Assembly: GCF_027409185.1 (NCBI RefSeq)
Contig: NC_084465.1
Span: 28,437,864-28,501,863, forward strand
Direction: 5' to 3'
DNA from: Cynocephalus volans
Taxonomy: Eukaryota; Chordata; Mammalia; Dermoptera; Cynocephalidae
DNA length: 64,000 nucleotides
The translations under genes were made by a program, and so were the position numbers. Below are positions 22,256-34,322 of the stretch, piece after piece. The notes beneath the pieces were generated by a model. The model saw only the letters and a list, made by a program, of their open reading frames with translations, did not search any database and was not told the DNA's origin. Each line of letters begins with the position of its first letter. Position 1 is the stretch's first letter.

Positions 22256-24985
22256 AGGATAGAGTCCTTCTATATTCTTAAGACCCAAATTAAACATGTG
22301 ACTATTTAAAGCATCTTGGTTAGTGACTGTTTTATAGGCAAATAATGGGCCTTAATTAAATGCTGGCTCCCTTTTCTTTAGATCTAATGCCCATCTGGTG
22401 CTATAGTTTGCCTCATGCTACCTTATATTTTACTTCATTTTTAATGTATATGCTCTTTTTTAAAACCATCTTATAAGCCCTTTGAGGTCAGATATTGTGT
22501 TTTATCTTTCCATGTAGCCCTAGCATCATCCATTATGTTTTACTTGTCATAGACACTAAAGAAGTGTTTGTTGATGATAGTGATTTACTGGTATTTTACT
22601 TTGTTGTGGCAAATTTAGTAGCCTTAAGGTGATTAGAATTATCACTGATTTGGAGGCTTAAGTCTAATGAGAGGCACGTAGGTCTGTTCCTCCTATTAAA
22701 TGGCTTCATTGTTTTGTGTGTGGAATGGCACTGGGGAGGTTGCTACTAATGCGTTTTCTAAATCAGTCCCGTGTCCTGAATGAGATATTGTTAACCTTGT
22801 GGTGGTAATTCTTTTATTTTTACACACGATCCACTACATCTTCTCTGGTGTGCTGGCAAGAGGGCCTAGGTGTGGACCAGTTAGTGAGAAATTTGAGTGG
22901 ATGTTGCCCTCCAAGTGTGCAGAATCTGCTCCCGGGAAAATTTCATTGACAGATGAGTCTGCATAAAAGGGATTAACTTTCATCTTGGGACAGCCAGATT
23001 AGGGACAATAAAACGTTTTTGCCTAGAGTGGTTATTATTTATTTGCTGTTGTTAGACATTAATAATGTCCCCAACAACTACTTTTTAATGCTTTTTATTC
23101 ACAAAATGAAAGCTGACCATTGGTGAACTCTCTTTGAGGATACTTTGGTTTTATTTCAATTGAATTAAAGTTGATATTTAATCCAACATTATTACTTATA
23201 ATCTGTTAAATAATTTTTCTTGGTTGTATTTCACATCTATGCTTTTACAAAGTTCACAGTTTTTAAAATAATTTTATTTTTAGTGTGAAACATTTTATCA
23301 GGGATATTTAGACATGGAATGATGAATTGTCTTTTAAACTAAAACTGGCAGATGGACAAAGTCATATTTCTCCATGAGCAAAGTGTGGTCTATTGTATAG
23401 ACCACAGAATAAACTTTAAAATGAATGATTACATTTTTCTTTTTTATTATTTTAAAATGGAAAAGAGTCTCTTGAATATACTTTAATATATTGAGGATAT
23501 ATTAATATATTGATGATTTAACAAACTTTAACATATTGAGGATAGGAATCATGTCTTATTAATAAGTAGAATCTCCAGATAAGTGCCCAATAAATGTTTC
23601 TTGAATTGATGAGTGAATTTTTCTCTGTTGCTGTTTGTAGGGCCTAATTAAATAACAAATACTCAGCTAGTTTATGACTAACATAAAGTGCTTTGCAGTC
23701 CTTGGAATAGATGAGAGTAATACCTCCTTTTAACTTAAAATAAAGAAGTATTTTAGTCTCTGTCTCTTGGGCCAATAAAGTAGATATTGCCATTTTTCTT
23801 TTCAAGGTGAGAAATGTTCACAAAACACATACAACACACTCTCATCATCATCATCGTGGAAAAAAAAACATCAAAATTAATTAATCTTCAGTATTTTCAG
23901 TGTTTTATAAGTTTTAGCTCTATTCATCATTATAACATCCTTATAAAATAAATATTATTATCTTCTGCACATAGGTAGATAAATTGAGGGACCATGTTTC
24001 AACATGAATGTGTTGAATTATTTAGTGTCATGAGAACTTTTCCCTCTTATATTAGGTACACAGAATCCATTCATACTTTTAATGGAATGTCATTTTCCAT
24101 TATTATTAATTGTAGCTAGTACAAAACAATTTCTTATTCTGTGAAACACCAAATAGATCTTTTTAAGAGAATAGGAAGTAAATCAAGTATCCTACAATGG
24201 ACAAATGCTTTAATTAGCTGGGGAAAAAACAATGAAATAAGAGAGACTAATCACTAAATTGCATCCCTTCCTGTATTTGCATTTAACACCAACCAACTAA
24301 TCATTGTCAAATCCATCTTAAATTCCTGTATTAGTGGCACAGAACTATTGCTTTTGTTCTACTTCTGTAGTTACCCCAATATTCAGACTTCTTTACATAA
24401 AACTAGAGATTGCTCTGAAGTCATGTTATTCACACATTTCACAAAGTTCATTTGTTCCTAACCTTCTGATACTCCACTTATTTCCATGAGACTAAGTGAC
24501 CCTTTCTATATCCCAATACACATCTGCAAAGCCATGCATCTGTTTTTATGCCTATCCCAGAATCCCTACTATCCCCAATCTGGTTTGAGGAAAGAATGTG
24601 GCAATGATTTCTGGAGGGGAACTAGACAAGTTGGACAGAAGGTTGCAGTGTTAGGATGTTTTTAGATTCTGTTTTCTTCTAGGATTTTTAGCACCACCGT
24701 CCAATCCCACCCTAGAAACTCTTTCAGTATCGAACTCCTTCCAGGCCTGGTTAAAAACCTCTTCAACCAAACTACCTGAAAAAGATTGCAAGCTGAAAAA
24801 AGATATGGATATGTAAGAGTGGTGTGTATGTGCAAGTGAGAATGTGACAAGGAGAAATTCTAAGCTCTGTTCTGAAAGCAGATTTTATTTCCTTAAATTA
24901 TACCTTTTCTATTCCTGTCTTTAGTTACTTTATGCTACCCGAGGCACTTGAGTCAGGACAGAAAACAATATAAGTAACCACTTAA
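22256..24985. other. Mostly unique intergenic sequence
   Basis: About 2.7 kb. A short L2 tail is likely at about 23555-23640 ('aagtgcccaataaatgtttcttgaattgatgagtgaat'). Otherwise no gene, RNA or repeat is recognised. Confidence 0.4.
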
Positions 24986-24989
24986 AAAT

Positions 24990-25170
24990 TTTACTACATC
25001 ATTATCATATTTATTTTTATAACCTCTGTGATGTAATTAATATTACTCCCATTTTACAGTTGAGAAAAGTGGAGTTCAGAGAAGCTTAGTGATTCATAGA
25101 ATCTGTAAGTGGTGTAACTTGGACTTAATCCAGTCCTTTTGACTCTTATCTATGCTTCCTTTACTAAATT
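24990..25170 (-). repeat. MIR SINE, reversed
   Basis: 'attactcccattttacagttgagaaaagtggagttcagagaagcttagtgattcatag...taagtggtgtaacttggacttaatccagtcc' is a reversed MIR. Confidence 0.7.
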
Positions 25171-26500
25171 ATAGTGGAAAGACAATAGCAGAGTATTTGG
25201 GAAATGATAAAAAATGAACATTTTTAAGTGATAAAATAGACCATATTTGGAATTTCATAAGGTTAGTCTAACAACACTACACACAGTCGTTATTTGGGTA
25301 GAAATTGTAGAGAAATAGAATGCCAAACTTTCTTCTAGCTCACTAGATTGGTACAAGTCAACCCTATAAACGGCTATGCTTCATTGATTTCAGAAATGAC
25401 AACTACAGCAATAATAAGAATGGAGACCCATAAAATTCACAGGAAGTACTTAAAAGAAATCTAAACGAAAAACATTTAAAAATGAAAACAATAGATCTAT
25501 GTTAAGGAAAACACATCTTAAAGAATCAAAGTAAAGCAAAAAATTCCAATCTCAGTTGCTGCAATAAAGAGAAAGCAGCTAAAATATGAATCCCTTTTCA
25601 TTACAATATAACTGCCAGTCAGCCAAAGACAGTAGCAGCCCATGGAACTGAGGACCATTAAGCATGACAAGGGATTATATACAGTGACTCTACATATTAT
25701 AAAAAGAATTTCTCTGTAGATTCCAAAGCATGTTCTTTATTTGGAGTAGGAAACATTTCAATATTAAGAAAAGCTCTCTTACAATTAAAATAAATCTACT
25801 TGAACTTCTTCCCTGGAATAATTCCCATCTAATGTAGTCAGTCCATCTGTCATATGTTAGACAGCACAAAAGAAAGATAATGAAAGAAAAGTCTCTGTTC
25901 AAATTCTGTTTAGTAAAAATGCTTTCTTTCTATATCAATTTTGAAAAATACCTTTCTTCACCTATTAATAGTAGATCTGGCTACAGACATTATGAATGAT
26001 AGCTTTCTATTGAGTTTAAAAGAACCTCTTACGCCTATTTAACCATAACTTAATATTTTATAGAAAAAATATTAATACAAAAATATAAAGACAGGAACAA
26101 AATTCATCTATAATTCCTCTGCTAAGAGATAACCATTGTTAACATTTTGGTATATTCCTCTGATTTCAGAATACTTAATGGAATAGGAATGGCACTTCTT
26201 TTAAAGGGAATGAAAGATCAAAACTTTAAAAAAATAAAGTGCCAGTGATTTGTAATTATACAATTATTTAATCAAGAGATTGTTCTCTCTCAAAGCTCAC
26301 AGACTCTTGGTGTTGAAAGGCACCTAAAAGTCCAAAATACAGGGATCACTTCAATAGGTGGTGTTGCGTCTTTGACAGGACAGAGTTTAATAATTGGTTT
26401 GGGTCATTCTGACAACTTTCCCTTTTAAATCATTTTATTCATTAAAGATTTTGGAGTTCAGTATTTAAAGACATTTCCAAAAAATTTTTTATTACTTATA
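25171..26500. other. Unassigned intergenic sequence
   Basis: No gene. A short piece near 26090-26160 ('ttcatctataattcctctgctaagagataaccattgttaacattttggtatatt') is the same old LINE-type sequence seen at 20070-20120. Confidence 0.4.
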
Positions 26501-26503
26501 GAG

Positions 26504-26753
26504 CAGTGGTTCTAAAACATATATGAGGTACTTCAAAATGTTTGTGGAATATAGAATTATAAGATAATATGAATTTTTTTCATGAACTTTTTGAAGTACC
26601 CTCATATATGCATCAATAATCAGAAACACAGACTGCTGAGTTTCTGATTCCGTATGCTTAGGGGAGGGGCTTGAGCCTGTGCCTTTCTAACAGATTTCCA
26701 TCCCAGGCAATGCTGGTGCTGCTGGCCGGGGGACCACACTTTGAGAACCACTC
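26504..26753 (+). mobile_element. hAT-Charlie (MER5-like) MITE, interrupted
   Basis: Left end CAGTGGTTCTAAAAC and right end 'ggaccacactttgagaaccact' are hAT-Charlie termini. The internal 'gagtttctgattccgtatgcttaggggaggggc' fits the MER5 group. It is interrupted after 16 bases by the mariner-like MITE at 26520-26609. Confidence 0.75.
26520..26609. mobile_element. Complete mariner-like MITE
   Basis: About 88 bp with long inverted ends: left 'tatatgaggtacttcaaaatgtttgtgg' and right 'catgaactttttgaagtaccctcatata', flanked by TA. The two arms form an almost perfect hairpin. It is inserted in a hAT MITE, and a second copy is split at 5168-5231 and 6670-6697. Confidence 0.8.
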
Positions 26754-26754
26754 A

Positions 26755-27420
26755 CATGAGAATACAGCTTAGAGGAGGCAATTTCTCCTAACACTGCAAA
26801 AATAGTTTTAAGCCTAAAATTTAGCATTTTCCATTTGTGGTACTTCCCAACACAGTGATAAACTGCAGGTTTTATTTTATATTTTTCAAATGAAATTTTA
26901 TAGTCTGGTTTTAATGAGAATGTCAAGATCAAGCATGAATATAGACTCGAGGCATTCACCTTAAAAGCTCTATAAGCATAAAAGAGGAAAAGCAATTCTT
27001 TCCAAAGAAAACCTCCTAAATTCCAGAATTTCCTGCTAATGTACAGATTGTCTGTAGAAGCGTTTAGGGTGCATGTGAGCTTATGGATCTGTAGGTGTGG
27101 TGAAAACTGTTCCCCATATTCTAAACCCCACTCTTTGAGGTTTTTCTCTTCAAACCTTAAACTTTATCAGCATGGCCTCCTTCACTTCTGTTACCAGTGA
27201 TCAGTGTCCATCTACTTTCACAAATGTCCCTAGTCCTTGAAAGCCTCACACATTTTCTCAAGTACTCAAATCCTCTGATGCTATATGAAATATTTGCAAG
27301 TATATTGCAAAGCAAGAGATAGGTCCAGTGGTTCTCAGAGTTTTACCAGGCAACTATGTACCAGTCTGTTAACTTTATAAAACTTTGTATTTTAAAATGT
27401 CTTTATAGTAATTGAGGCAG
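26755..27420. other. Unassigned intergenic sequence
   Basis: Nothing recognised. Confidence 0.4.
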
Positions 27421-27424
27421 GATA

Positions 27425-27720
27425 TTGATTTTGGAATCAGGTGACCGTTCAAGCTCTAGTTCTGCTGTGACTCAATTGTTAATTTTAGGTAAATTGCTTA
27501 ACTCATTCTAATGTAGTGTTCAAGAGTTCAGGATTTTGGTGTCAAAAAGACCTGGGTTTGAGTCCCAGTTTCTGGTGTTCACTGGCTCTGGGAATCTGTA
27601 AAGATGGTGATAACAATAAATCCACAGAGTAGGGTTGATTTGAATATCAGAATATATGTATTCAACAAGTGTCTGCCACACTAGGCACTCAATACTGCTA
27701 GTTATTACTGCTAGTTATTA
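27425..27720 (+). repeat. Two MIR copies in tandem order
   Basis: 27425-27520 ('aatcaggtgaccgttcaagctctagttctgctgtgactc...gtaaattgcttaactc') and 27521-27720 ('caaaaagacctgggtttgagtcccagtt...ggtgataacaataaa') are sense MIR copies. Near 27700 a 'ctgctagttatta' unit is repeated three times. Confidence 0.65.
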
Positions 27721-27823
27721 CTGCTATGCTAGGGTTGTACTGAATAATTGATGCTTGGGCACTTTCCAGCTTTACAATGCTGCAATTTTAAGTGAAATCT
27801 ATTCTTGAAAATAATGATGGCTC

Positions 27824-28186
27824 TGTTAGTTTGCCAGGGCTGCCATAGACTGAGTGGCTTAAACAACAGAGATTTATTTTCTCACAGTTATGGAGGCTAG
27901 AAGTCAGAGATCAAGATGCCAACAGGGCTGGTTTCTTCTGAGGCCTCTCTTCTTGGCCATCTTCTTTCTGTGTCTTCACATGGTCTTTTCTCTGTGTGTG
28001 TCTGTTCAATTTTCCTCTTCTAATAAGGACACCAGCCTAATCGGATTAGACCCCATCCTAATGATCTCACTTTAATTTAATTACCATTTTGAAGACCCTA
28101 TCCCCAAATACAGTCACATTCCAAGGTACTGGTGGTTTGTTCCTCAACATATGAATTTTGGGGAGACACAATTCAACCCATAACAA
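27824..28186 (-). repeat. MLT1A/B-type MaLR LTR
   Basis: Starts 'tgttagtttgccagggctgccatagactgagtggcttaaacaacag', contains 'ggacaccagcctaatcggattagaccccatcctaatgatc', and ends 'catatgaattttggggagacacaattcaacccataaca'. Near full-length, reversed. Confidence 0.85.
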
Positions 28187-28189
28187 TGG

Positions 28190-29115
28190 CTAAGCATGCA
28201 ATTTTGGCCTCTTTTCCCTGCCCCCCCCCCACTGGGTTTGAGGAAGAATTATAATGAATTTATCCTTTATTTTTGATTTTCAGTTTTTGGTGAGTCATTT
28301 CATGGTGAAATTTTGGCTATTGAAAAGCAAAAATAAATAAATAAACAAATGCGTAAATAAACAAACCAAGAACATCACCACCACCAAAGCCCAGAGGGAA
28401 GCATTTGGTTGGGACTCTGCTTTTGGTACTGATATATGTCTCAGAACTGATGTCCTCACTTTCTGCAAATGAATACTGATCATCCACAAAATAGATGCAT
28501 TAGTGGCCAGAAACAATTTTCACACTCCATGTTTTCTGCTATGTGGGCATCATCCATTAACCAACAAGTTAATGCCCTCGTGGGTGAGTAGTTACCTGGC
28601 AAGGCTCTGAGATCCACTGGACTTCTTGTTCGTGCCTCATGCTCTTAGTTCATGAGGCATTAATGATTGCCAGACCAGTATGTGTACTTGTGAAGACATT
28701 TTTAGACATAATTTATTGGCAAACCAATAATTTTGCCTTAGGAGCTGGGAAGAATGCATCAGCGTACCTTGACTTGGGAGCTGTCCTAGGTGTGAAAGAA
28801 ATCATGTTTGAACAGGTGCCTGACTTAGTGCTTGGGATGTACTTGGTGCTCAGTGAATGTCAATTTATCATTCATTCTATCAAAAGGTCTCAATTTAGTG
28901 TGGATATAAACATGAAATGAGTTATGCTCTGCCTCTGGGAAATGGGCTCCTTTGAGGCATGGCAGTGCAATTCCACAACTTTGAAGACATAACAGTTATT
29001 AGAAAAGTTTCTCAATCATGTTTTAAGATTCAATACTATTCATTTTAAACTCATACTTGGCCCAAATATCTACCCCAACCCCATCCATACAGGTAAGACT
29101 TTTGGCTCTAGCTCC
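28190..29115. other. Unassigned intergenic sequence
   Basis: Includes a C10 run (28221-28230) and an AAAT/AAAC-rich stretch (28330-28370). A 93-aa ORF at 28639-28920 has no recognised domain. Confidence 0.4.
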
Positions 29116-29125
29116 TTGGTACTGG

Positions 29126-29252
29126 TAGCGATGGTGGTGGTGATGGTGGTAGTGGTGGTGGTGGCAGTGGTGGGGGGGGCAGTGATGGTGGTGCTGCTAC
29201 TGCCAGTGGTAGTGATGATGGCAGTGGTGATGATGGTGGTGGTGGTGGTAGG
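29126..29252 (+). repeat. (TGG)n-rich trinucleotide repeat
   Basis: Imperfect TGG/TGA/AGT triplets over about 125 bp with a G8 interruption. Because it is triplet-based it opens frames on both strands (valine/methionine-rich on one, proline/serine-rich on the other), which are not genes. Confidence 0.85.
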
Positions 29253-30415
29253 AGCTGGAGCATTTGGTTTGTGGTTTGGGCGACTGGAATGTGGAGAGAG
29301 CCCACACCAGATATTATCTGAGGCACTTTCCTTCTCTTGTCCTTTCTCTGGTGCTGGGGTGGGAAGTGAGTAGGAAAAGCAGAGGCAGAGATCTTATAGA
29401 GTGGCTTATAGTCACGTAGCAGTTACTACTCTGTTGGACATGAGCAACCGATTCTCTCACACTGAGTGGTGCTTATACATTTGTTTTGTGATACAACTAA
29501 ATGCTGATTCTCTCTGAGGTGTATTTGCTGTTTTTTTGAACTGTGCATAGTCACTGGCCTGGGGGATCTGGCTGGGACTCCACAGCTACCACGACTGCAG
29601 CCCCTGTCACAGGAGGGCCACTTCTCTTGCCACTTGTTGGGGTCCCATCAACTGTTGGGTGATAATTCAGTGGAGTAGAAGCAAAATGGCTCAGGATCAT
29701 ACTTCTTCAGCCATGTCATCTTGACCCACAGACACTCAAGAATCCTTGTTGCTGCTGACAGTGGAAATGCAGGTTGCCCCTCCCAAGCAAATCTTTTCTC
29801 AGATCTATCATCAGTCTCTGAAGAGCTTGGCTAATCCCATTCCTGATCTACACTTAGATGAGAAACTATCTCTAGCCCCCAGTTTAGTTGAGGCGGAGAT
29901 TTTGGAAATCCTCAGTCTTTCTGACTTACTTTCTTTGGTTTTCCAGAAGGAAAGGAAGAGAATAGTTTCATTTTAGGAAACCTGTAGTGTACCAAATTGT
30001 GACTTCCTCTCTCCCAAGCCTTCCCTTGTTAGTTCTTCCAGAACTGTGGAAGTTCTGTGGGCTGGTGGCTTTCCCACAGCAGCTGTGGCTTTCATTCAAA
30101 ATGTGGAAAATTTCTGGGCCTTCTTTTTCAGGAGTGAGTCTTAATTGCCAATCTTGTCACTCAAGAACCTAAAGCCATACTATTGCTTTGGTTTGGTTCC
30201 CCTATGCAGAAATAGAAAATGAAAAGGTTGGATTGGGTGGCCTTGAACATCCCATCTAACTTTGAGATATGAAAATTACTTGATAAAGAAGGGAGACTAC
30301 ATCTCAAATAGTTTTGCTAAAGAAAGTGTAATATAAGATTTTATAGAGCTAGAACTGCACATACATTAGGTAATGCTCCGAATACAGTCATAGTAGGTGA
30401 CTACTTAAGTAACAG
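29253..30415. other. Unassigned intergenic sequence
   Basis: Slightly richer in GC than its surroundings. Short + strand ORFs at 29746-29976 and 29987-30172 show no known domain. I see no splice pattern that would make a gene. Confidence 0.35.
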
Positions 30416-30419
30416 TTCT

Positions 30420-30600
30420 TCATTTACTGTGTGCTCTAGGCTAAGATTTGTGTAATCGCTTATCTTCATAACACATTGCAAGTGGGGTGGTTATCATCAA
30501 TTCCATCCATTCTGTAGATGAGGAAATTGAAGTTCAGAGAAGTTAAGTGGTTGTCTAAATTATGTAAAGCCTTTTAAGTAATAGCATTAAGACTTGAGCA
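30420..30600 (-). repeat. MIR SINE, reversed
   Basis: 'tccattctgtagatgaggaaattgaagttcagagaagttaagtggttgtctaaattatg' is a reversed MIR core. Confidence 0.7.
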
Positions 30601-30659
30601 TGTATTTTTTCATCCCTACATTTGTATTAGGTTGTACAAAATACTTTTTCTAAATGTGT

Positions 30660-30832
30660 AAGGATAGTCTAAGGTGTGATAACAAATAGACCCAACCACA
30701 CAAGCTCGACACAGTAGAAGTTGATTTTCCTCTCACATATTAGCTCCATGCAGTGGTGCAAGTCAGTGGGGTGACTGTCCTCCACATCATCACGCCAGCT
30801 CCTCTCATCTTGTGACTCTGCTATCCCCTAGC
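30660..30832 (+). repeat. Ancient repeat, left half (split by nest)
   Basis: 'caaatagacccaaccacacaagctcgacacagtagaagttgattttcctctc' to 'tcatcttgtgactctgctatcccctag' is part of an old mammal-wide repeat whose remainder ('agggcctcctcatcatctacaaccagtc') is found at 37267-37440. I recognise the continuous sequence but not the family name. Confidence 0.5.
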
Positions 30833-30852
30833 AGGGTTCATTTCTTTTTCTA
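30833..30852 (+). mobile_element. hAT-like transposon, left tip
   Basis: CAGGGTTC at the left and GAATTCCTG at 37258-37266 are candidate inverted ends of one DNA transposon. Only this tip is left before an old L1M interrupts it. Confidence 0.45.
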
Positions 30853-31104
30853 AAAAGTCAGGTTTATTTAGGTATAACTTACATATAGTAAAATCCTTTC
30901 TTTTTTCAGTGTACAGTTCAATGAATTTTGACAAATGTATACAGTTGTGTAACCACCATCACATTCAAAATATAGAACATTTCCATTGCTCAAAAAAGTA
31001 CCCTTGTATTTGTAGTCATGCTCCTTCCTACCCCACCAAATTCCATCCTTATAAATTTGCCTTTTCCAGAAGGCCACATGGATGGAATCACATAGTAAAT
31101 AACC
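30853..31104 (-). repeat. L1M 3' end, left part (split by MaLR)
   Basis: 'caggtttatttaggtataacttacatatagtaaaatcc...gttcaatgaattttgacaaatgtatacagttg' is a reversed L1M 3' UTR. It ends 'gatggaatcacatagtaaataacc' and continues after the MaLR element at 34283 ('tagccttttgtgtctagac'). Confidence 0.75.
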
Positions 31105-31497
31105 TGATATGGATTAAATTGTGTACCCCAGGTTTTAAGTCACTGATGCTTAATCCCCATTGTAACTGTTGAGGTGGGAAATCCTATTATGGTAATTGAA
31201 AGGTGGGACCTTGAAGAGGTGATTAGATTCTGAGGACCATTCCTAGTGAATGGATTAATAAAGGTGGTCAGGGGTGTGATTCTGAGGGCTTTAAAGGAAA
31301 AGCATGTGAGACTCTCTCTCTCTCTGCTCCACTATTCTCATCATTGACACCCTCCCTTGTTGTAGAGTCACCTCACCAGATGTATTCTCTGGACTGTGGA
31401 CTTCCCAGCCTCCAAAACTGTGAGCAAAAATTTTCATTTTCTTACAAATCACCCAGTTCCAGGTATTTTGCTATAGCAACTTAAATGGACTAATATA
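31105..31497 (+). repeat. 5' LTR of the MaLR element
   Basis: Begins TGATATGGATTAAATTGTG and ends '...taaatggactaatata'. It has a TC-rich stretch (about 31312-31325). It pairs with the 3' LTR at 33885-34282. Confidence 0.85.
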
Positions 31498-31573
31498 GAA
31501 AATTGGTGCCAGGAGTGGGATGATTCTTATAACCAATAGTTGAAAGTATGGAACTGCTTTTGGGCTCATGTTC

Positions 31574-32222
31574 ATAAAGCCTGTGCCCAGACCTAATTAC
31601 TGAAGTGTTTCACCTATATTTTCCCTTAGTAATTTTACAGTTTCAGGTAAGTTTTAAATCCGTTTTGAGTTGATTTTAGTGTATGGTGAGAGGTGCATAT
31701 CTAGTTTCATTCTTCTGCATATGGATATCCAATTTCCTCAGCACCACTTATTGAAGAGGCAGTCTTTTCCCCAATGTAGACTTTTGTTGCCTTTGTCCAA
31801 TATCAGATGGCTATAAGTCTGAGGGGTGATTTCTGGGTTCTCAATTCTACTCCACTGGTCTGAATGTCTGTTTTTATACCAGTACCATGCTGCTTTGGTT
31901 ACAATGGCTTTGTAAGTCAGGCAGTGTTATGTTTCTGGCTTTATTTGTTTTGCTCAGGATTGCTTTGGCTCTTTGGGGTCTTTTGTTTTTCCATATGAAA
32001 GGTAAGATTGTTTTTTCCATTTCTATGAGGAAGGTCATTGGCATTTTGATGGAGATTGCATTGAATCCATAGATGGTTTTGGGTACTATAGACATTTTCA
32101 CAATGTTAATTCTTCCAGTCCAAGAGCATGGAATCTCTTTCCATCTTTTCGTGTCTTCTTTAATTTCTTTCAGAAGTGGTTTGTAGTTCTCATTGTAGAG
32201 GTCTTTCCTGGTGGGAGTTTAG
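31574..32222 (-). mobile_element. L1 ORF2 fragment inside MaLR
   Basis: Minus-strand L1 ORF2 segment from 'cataaagcctgtgcccagacctaattactgaagtg' through 'cactggtctgaatgtctgtttttataccagtaccatgctg' to 'gtagaggtctttcct'. Neither a poly-A end nor a clear TSD is visible, so both L1 ends are missing. Confidence 0.75.
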
Positions 32223-32594
32223 AAGATAAGAAAACCAGTGAAAGTTTGCTACTTCTTAGAGACTGGTTAAATGGTGGTGAGCAGAATGCTGATAGAAATA
32301 TGGACAGCAAGGGCCATTCTGAGAAGATCTCAGATGTAAATGAGAAGGGACTTATTGTAAACCGGAGTAAAAATTACCCTTGCTGAGAACTTGCAAGGAA
32401 CTTGACTGCATTCTGTTCATGCCCAAAAGTTTCATGGAATCTGGGACTTCACGGTACAGACCCAGGGTATTTGGTGGAAGGAATTTCTAAACAGCAAAGC
32501 ATTCAGGAAGCCAAATGGCTACTTGCAACAGCCTATGCTGAGTTATGGCAGCAAAGACATGATGTAAAGCCAGCATTTATAATCGAAAGGAAAG

Positions 32595-32787
32595 GGCTGA
32601 CCCCGTGGCTCACTTGGGAGAGTGCGGCGCTGGGAGCACAGCGGCGCTCCCGCCGTGGGTTCGGATCCTCTATAGGGATGGCTGGTGCACTCACTGGCTG
32701 AGCGCAGTGCAGGCGACACCAAACCAAGGGTTGCGATCCCCTTACCGTTCACACACACACACATACAATAATAATAATAATAATAAT
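32595..32787 (+). mobile_element. Dimeric CYN-like SINE with TSD
   Basis: The first unit is 'gctgaccccgtggctcacttgggagagtgcggcgctgg...gccgtgggttcggatcc', the second 'ggctggtgcactcactggctgagcgcagtgc...ccaagggttgcgatccccttaccg', and the tail is (CA)n(TAA)n. The TSD is AATCGAAAGGAAAG (32581-32594) and AATTGAAAGGAAAG (32788-32801). Both units carry tRNA-like box B. Confidence 0.88.
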
Positions 32788-33884
32788 AATTGAAAGGAAA
32801 GCAGAGCAAAAAGATTTGGAAAACTTGCAGCCTGGCCATGTGGTAGAGAAGCAGAACATTTTCAGGAGAACAATTCAATGGTATAGCCCAGAGACTGTTT
32901 GCTAAGGAGATTAGTACAGAAGAAAGAGATTATCAAGAGAAGAAAAAAAGACCTTGAAGGCATTTCAGAGATCTTGGAGGAGCTGTCTTTCTTTTCAGGC
33001 CAGAGGCCTAGGGAAACAGAATGGTCTCGGGGAACAGGCCTGAGGAGCCCTCCATGGACTCACTGCCTAGAGCCTCCTCAGGATGCTGCTCCCCACATCA
33101 GCACCCCAACTACTTTGGCTGCTCCAGCCATGACTAAATTAGCCCCCAGTGTGCCTGGACCTGTAGCTTTGGAAAATACAAGTCAGAAGACTTGGTGGTG
33201 TCCACATGGCATTAAGTCTGCAGGCTTGCAGAATGCCAGAGCTATGGAGGCTTGGGAGTTTCCATCCTGATTTCAAAGGATGTATGGAAAAGCCTGGGGA
33301 CCCAGGAAGAAATCTGTCACAGGGGAGGATTAACAATGTAGAGTCTTCACTAGAGTGGTGCCAAGAGGAAATGTGAGGTTGGCGTTACAGCAGAGAAACC
33401 CCACTAGGGCCATGTCTAGTGGATCTGTGAGAGTGGGATAACCATGGAAACCACAGAATTGTGGAGCTACCAGCATGTGATGACAGCCTGTGAGAGCTGA
33501 TACATGGCCTCAGACCAGGAAAGCCATATGAGCAAAGCTGCCTGAGGACCTGGGGACCCAACTCTCACACCAGCGTGCAGAGGACATCAAATATGGAGTC
33601 AAGATACATGATCCACCAGCATGAGATTTAATGCCTGCCTGATGGATTTTGGACAAGTTTGGGACCTGTTATCCCTTTCTTTCAGCCTATTTCTCCCTTT
33701 TGGATTGGGAATATGTACACTATGCTTGTCCCACCATTGTATCTTGGCAGTAGATAACTTGTTTTGATTTCACAGATGGGACTTTTAACCTTGGACTTTT
33801 GAGTTGAAACAAGTTAAGACTTTGGCGATGGAATGAATGTATTTACCTGTGAGAAGAACATAAACTTTGGGGGCCGGGGCAGAA

Positions 33885-34282
33885 TGATGTGGACTGAATT
33901 ATGTCCCCCTAGTTTTAAGTTATTAGTGCTTAATTCCCATTGAAACTGTTGAGAGTGAGAAATCCTATTATGGTAATTGAAAGGTGGGAGCTTGAAGAGG
34001 TGATTAGATTCTGAGGGCCATGCCTAGTGATTGGATTAATAATGGTGGTCATGGGTGTGGTTCTGAGGCCTTTAAAAGGAGAGCATGTGAGAGTCTCTCT
34101 CTCTGTTTCCTCCATCTCACAATGTGTCACTGTAAAGCCATCAGCAAAGAAGACCCTCACCAGATGTGTTCCCTGGACTTTGGACTTCCTGGCCTCAGAA
34201 ACTGTAAGCAATAAATTTAATTTTCTTACAAATTATTGAGTTCCATGTATTTTGTTATAAGCAACAAAAATGGACTAATACA
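33885..34282 (+). repeat. 3' LTR of the MaLR element
   Basis: Begins TGATGTGGACTGAATTATG and ends 'aaaatggactaataca'. Preceded by a purine-rich tract. A TC-rich stretch lies at about 34092-34105. Confidence 0.85.
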
Positions 34283-34322
34283 TAGCCTTTTGTGTCTAGA
34301 CTTTTTCTCTTTAGCATAATCC
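34283..34322 (-). repeat. L1M, right remnant after MaLR
   Basis: 'tagccttttgtgtctagactttttctctttagcataat' continues the L1M interrupted at 31104. Confidence 0.7.

Larger units (their letters stand above)
31105..34282 (+). mobile_element. Near-complete MaLR endogenous retrovirus-like element
   Basis: Old ERVL-MaLR element: 5' LTR 31105-31497, primer-binding region beginning about 31502 ('ttggtgccaggagtggg'), internal region, purine-rich tract (33868-33884) and 3' LTR 33885-34282. The 5-bp target copies are TAACC (31100-31104) and TAGCC (34283-34287). The internal region holds only short frames (for example 32899-33270) and no intact gag or pol, as is usual for MaLR. Two later insertions lie inside: an L1 fragment (31574-32222) and a SINE (32595-32787). 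The LTR pair has diverged at many sites, so the insertion is old. Confidence 0.85.

Noticed and set aside
29108-29373. Overlapping Pro-rich and Val/Met-rich ORFs
   Set aside because: Produced by the TGG triplet repeat, which is open in several frames.
32899-33270. 123-codon ORF in the MaLR interior
   Set aside because: No gag- or pol-like motif is seen, and MaLR interiors are non-coding; chance frame.
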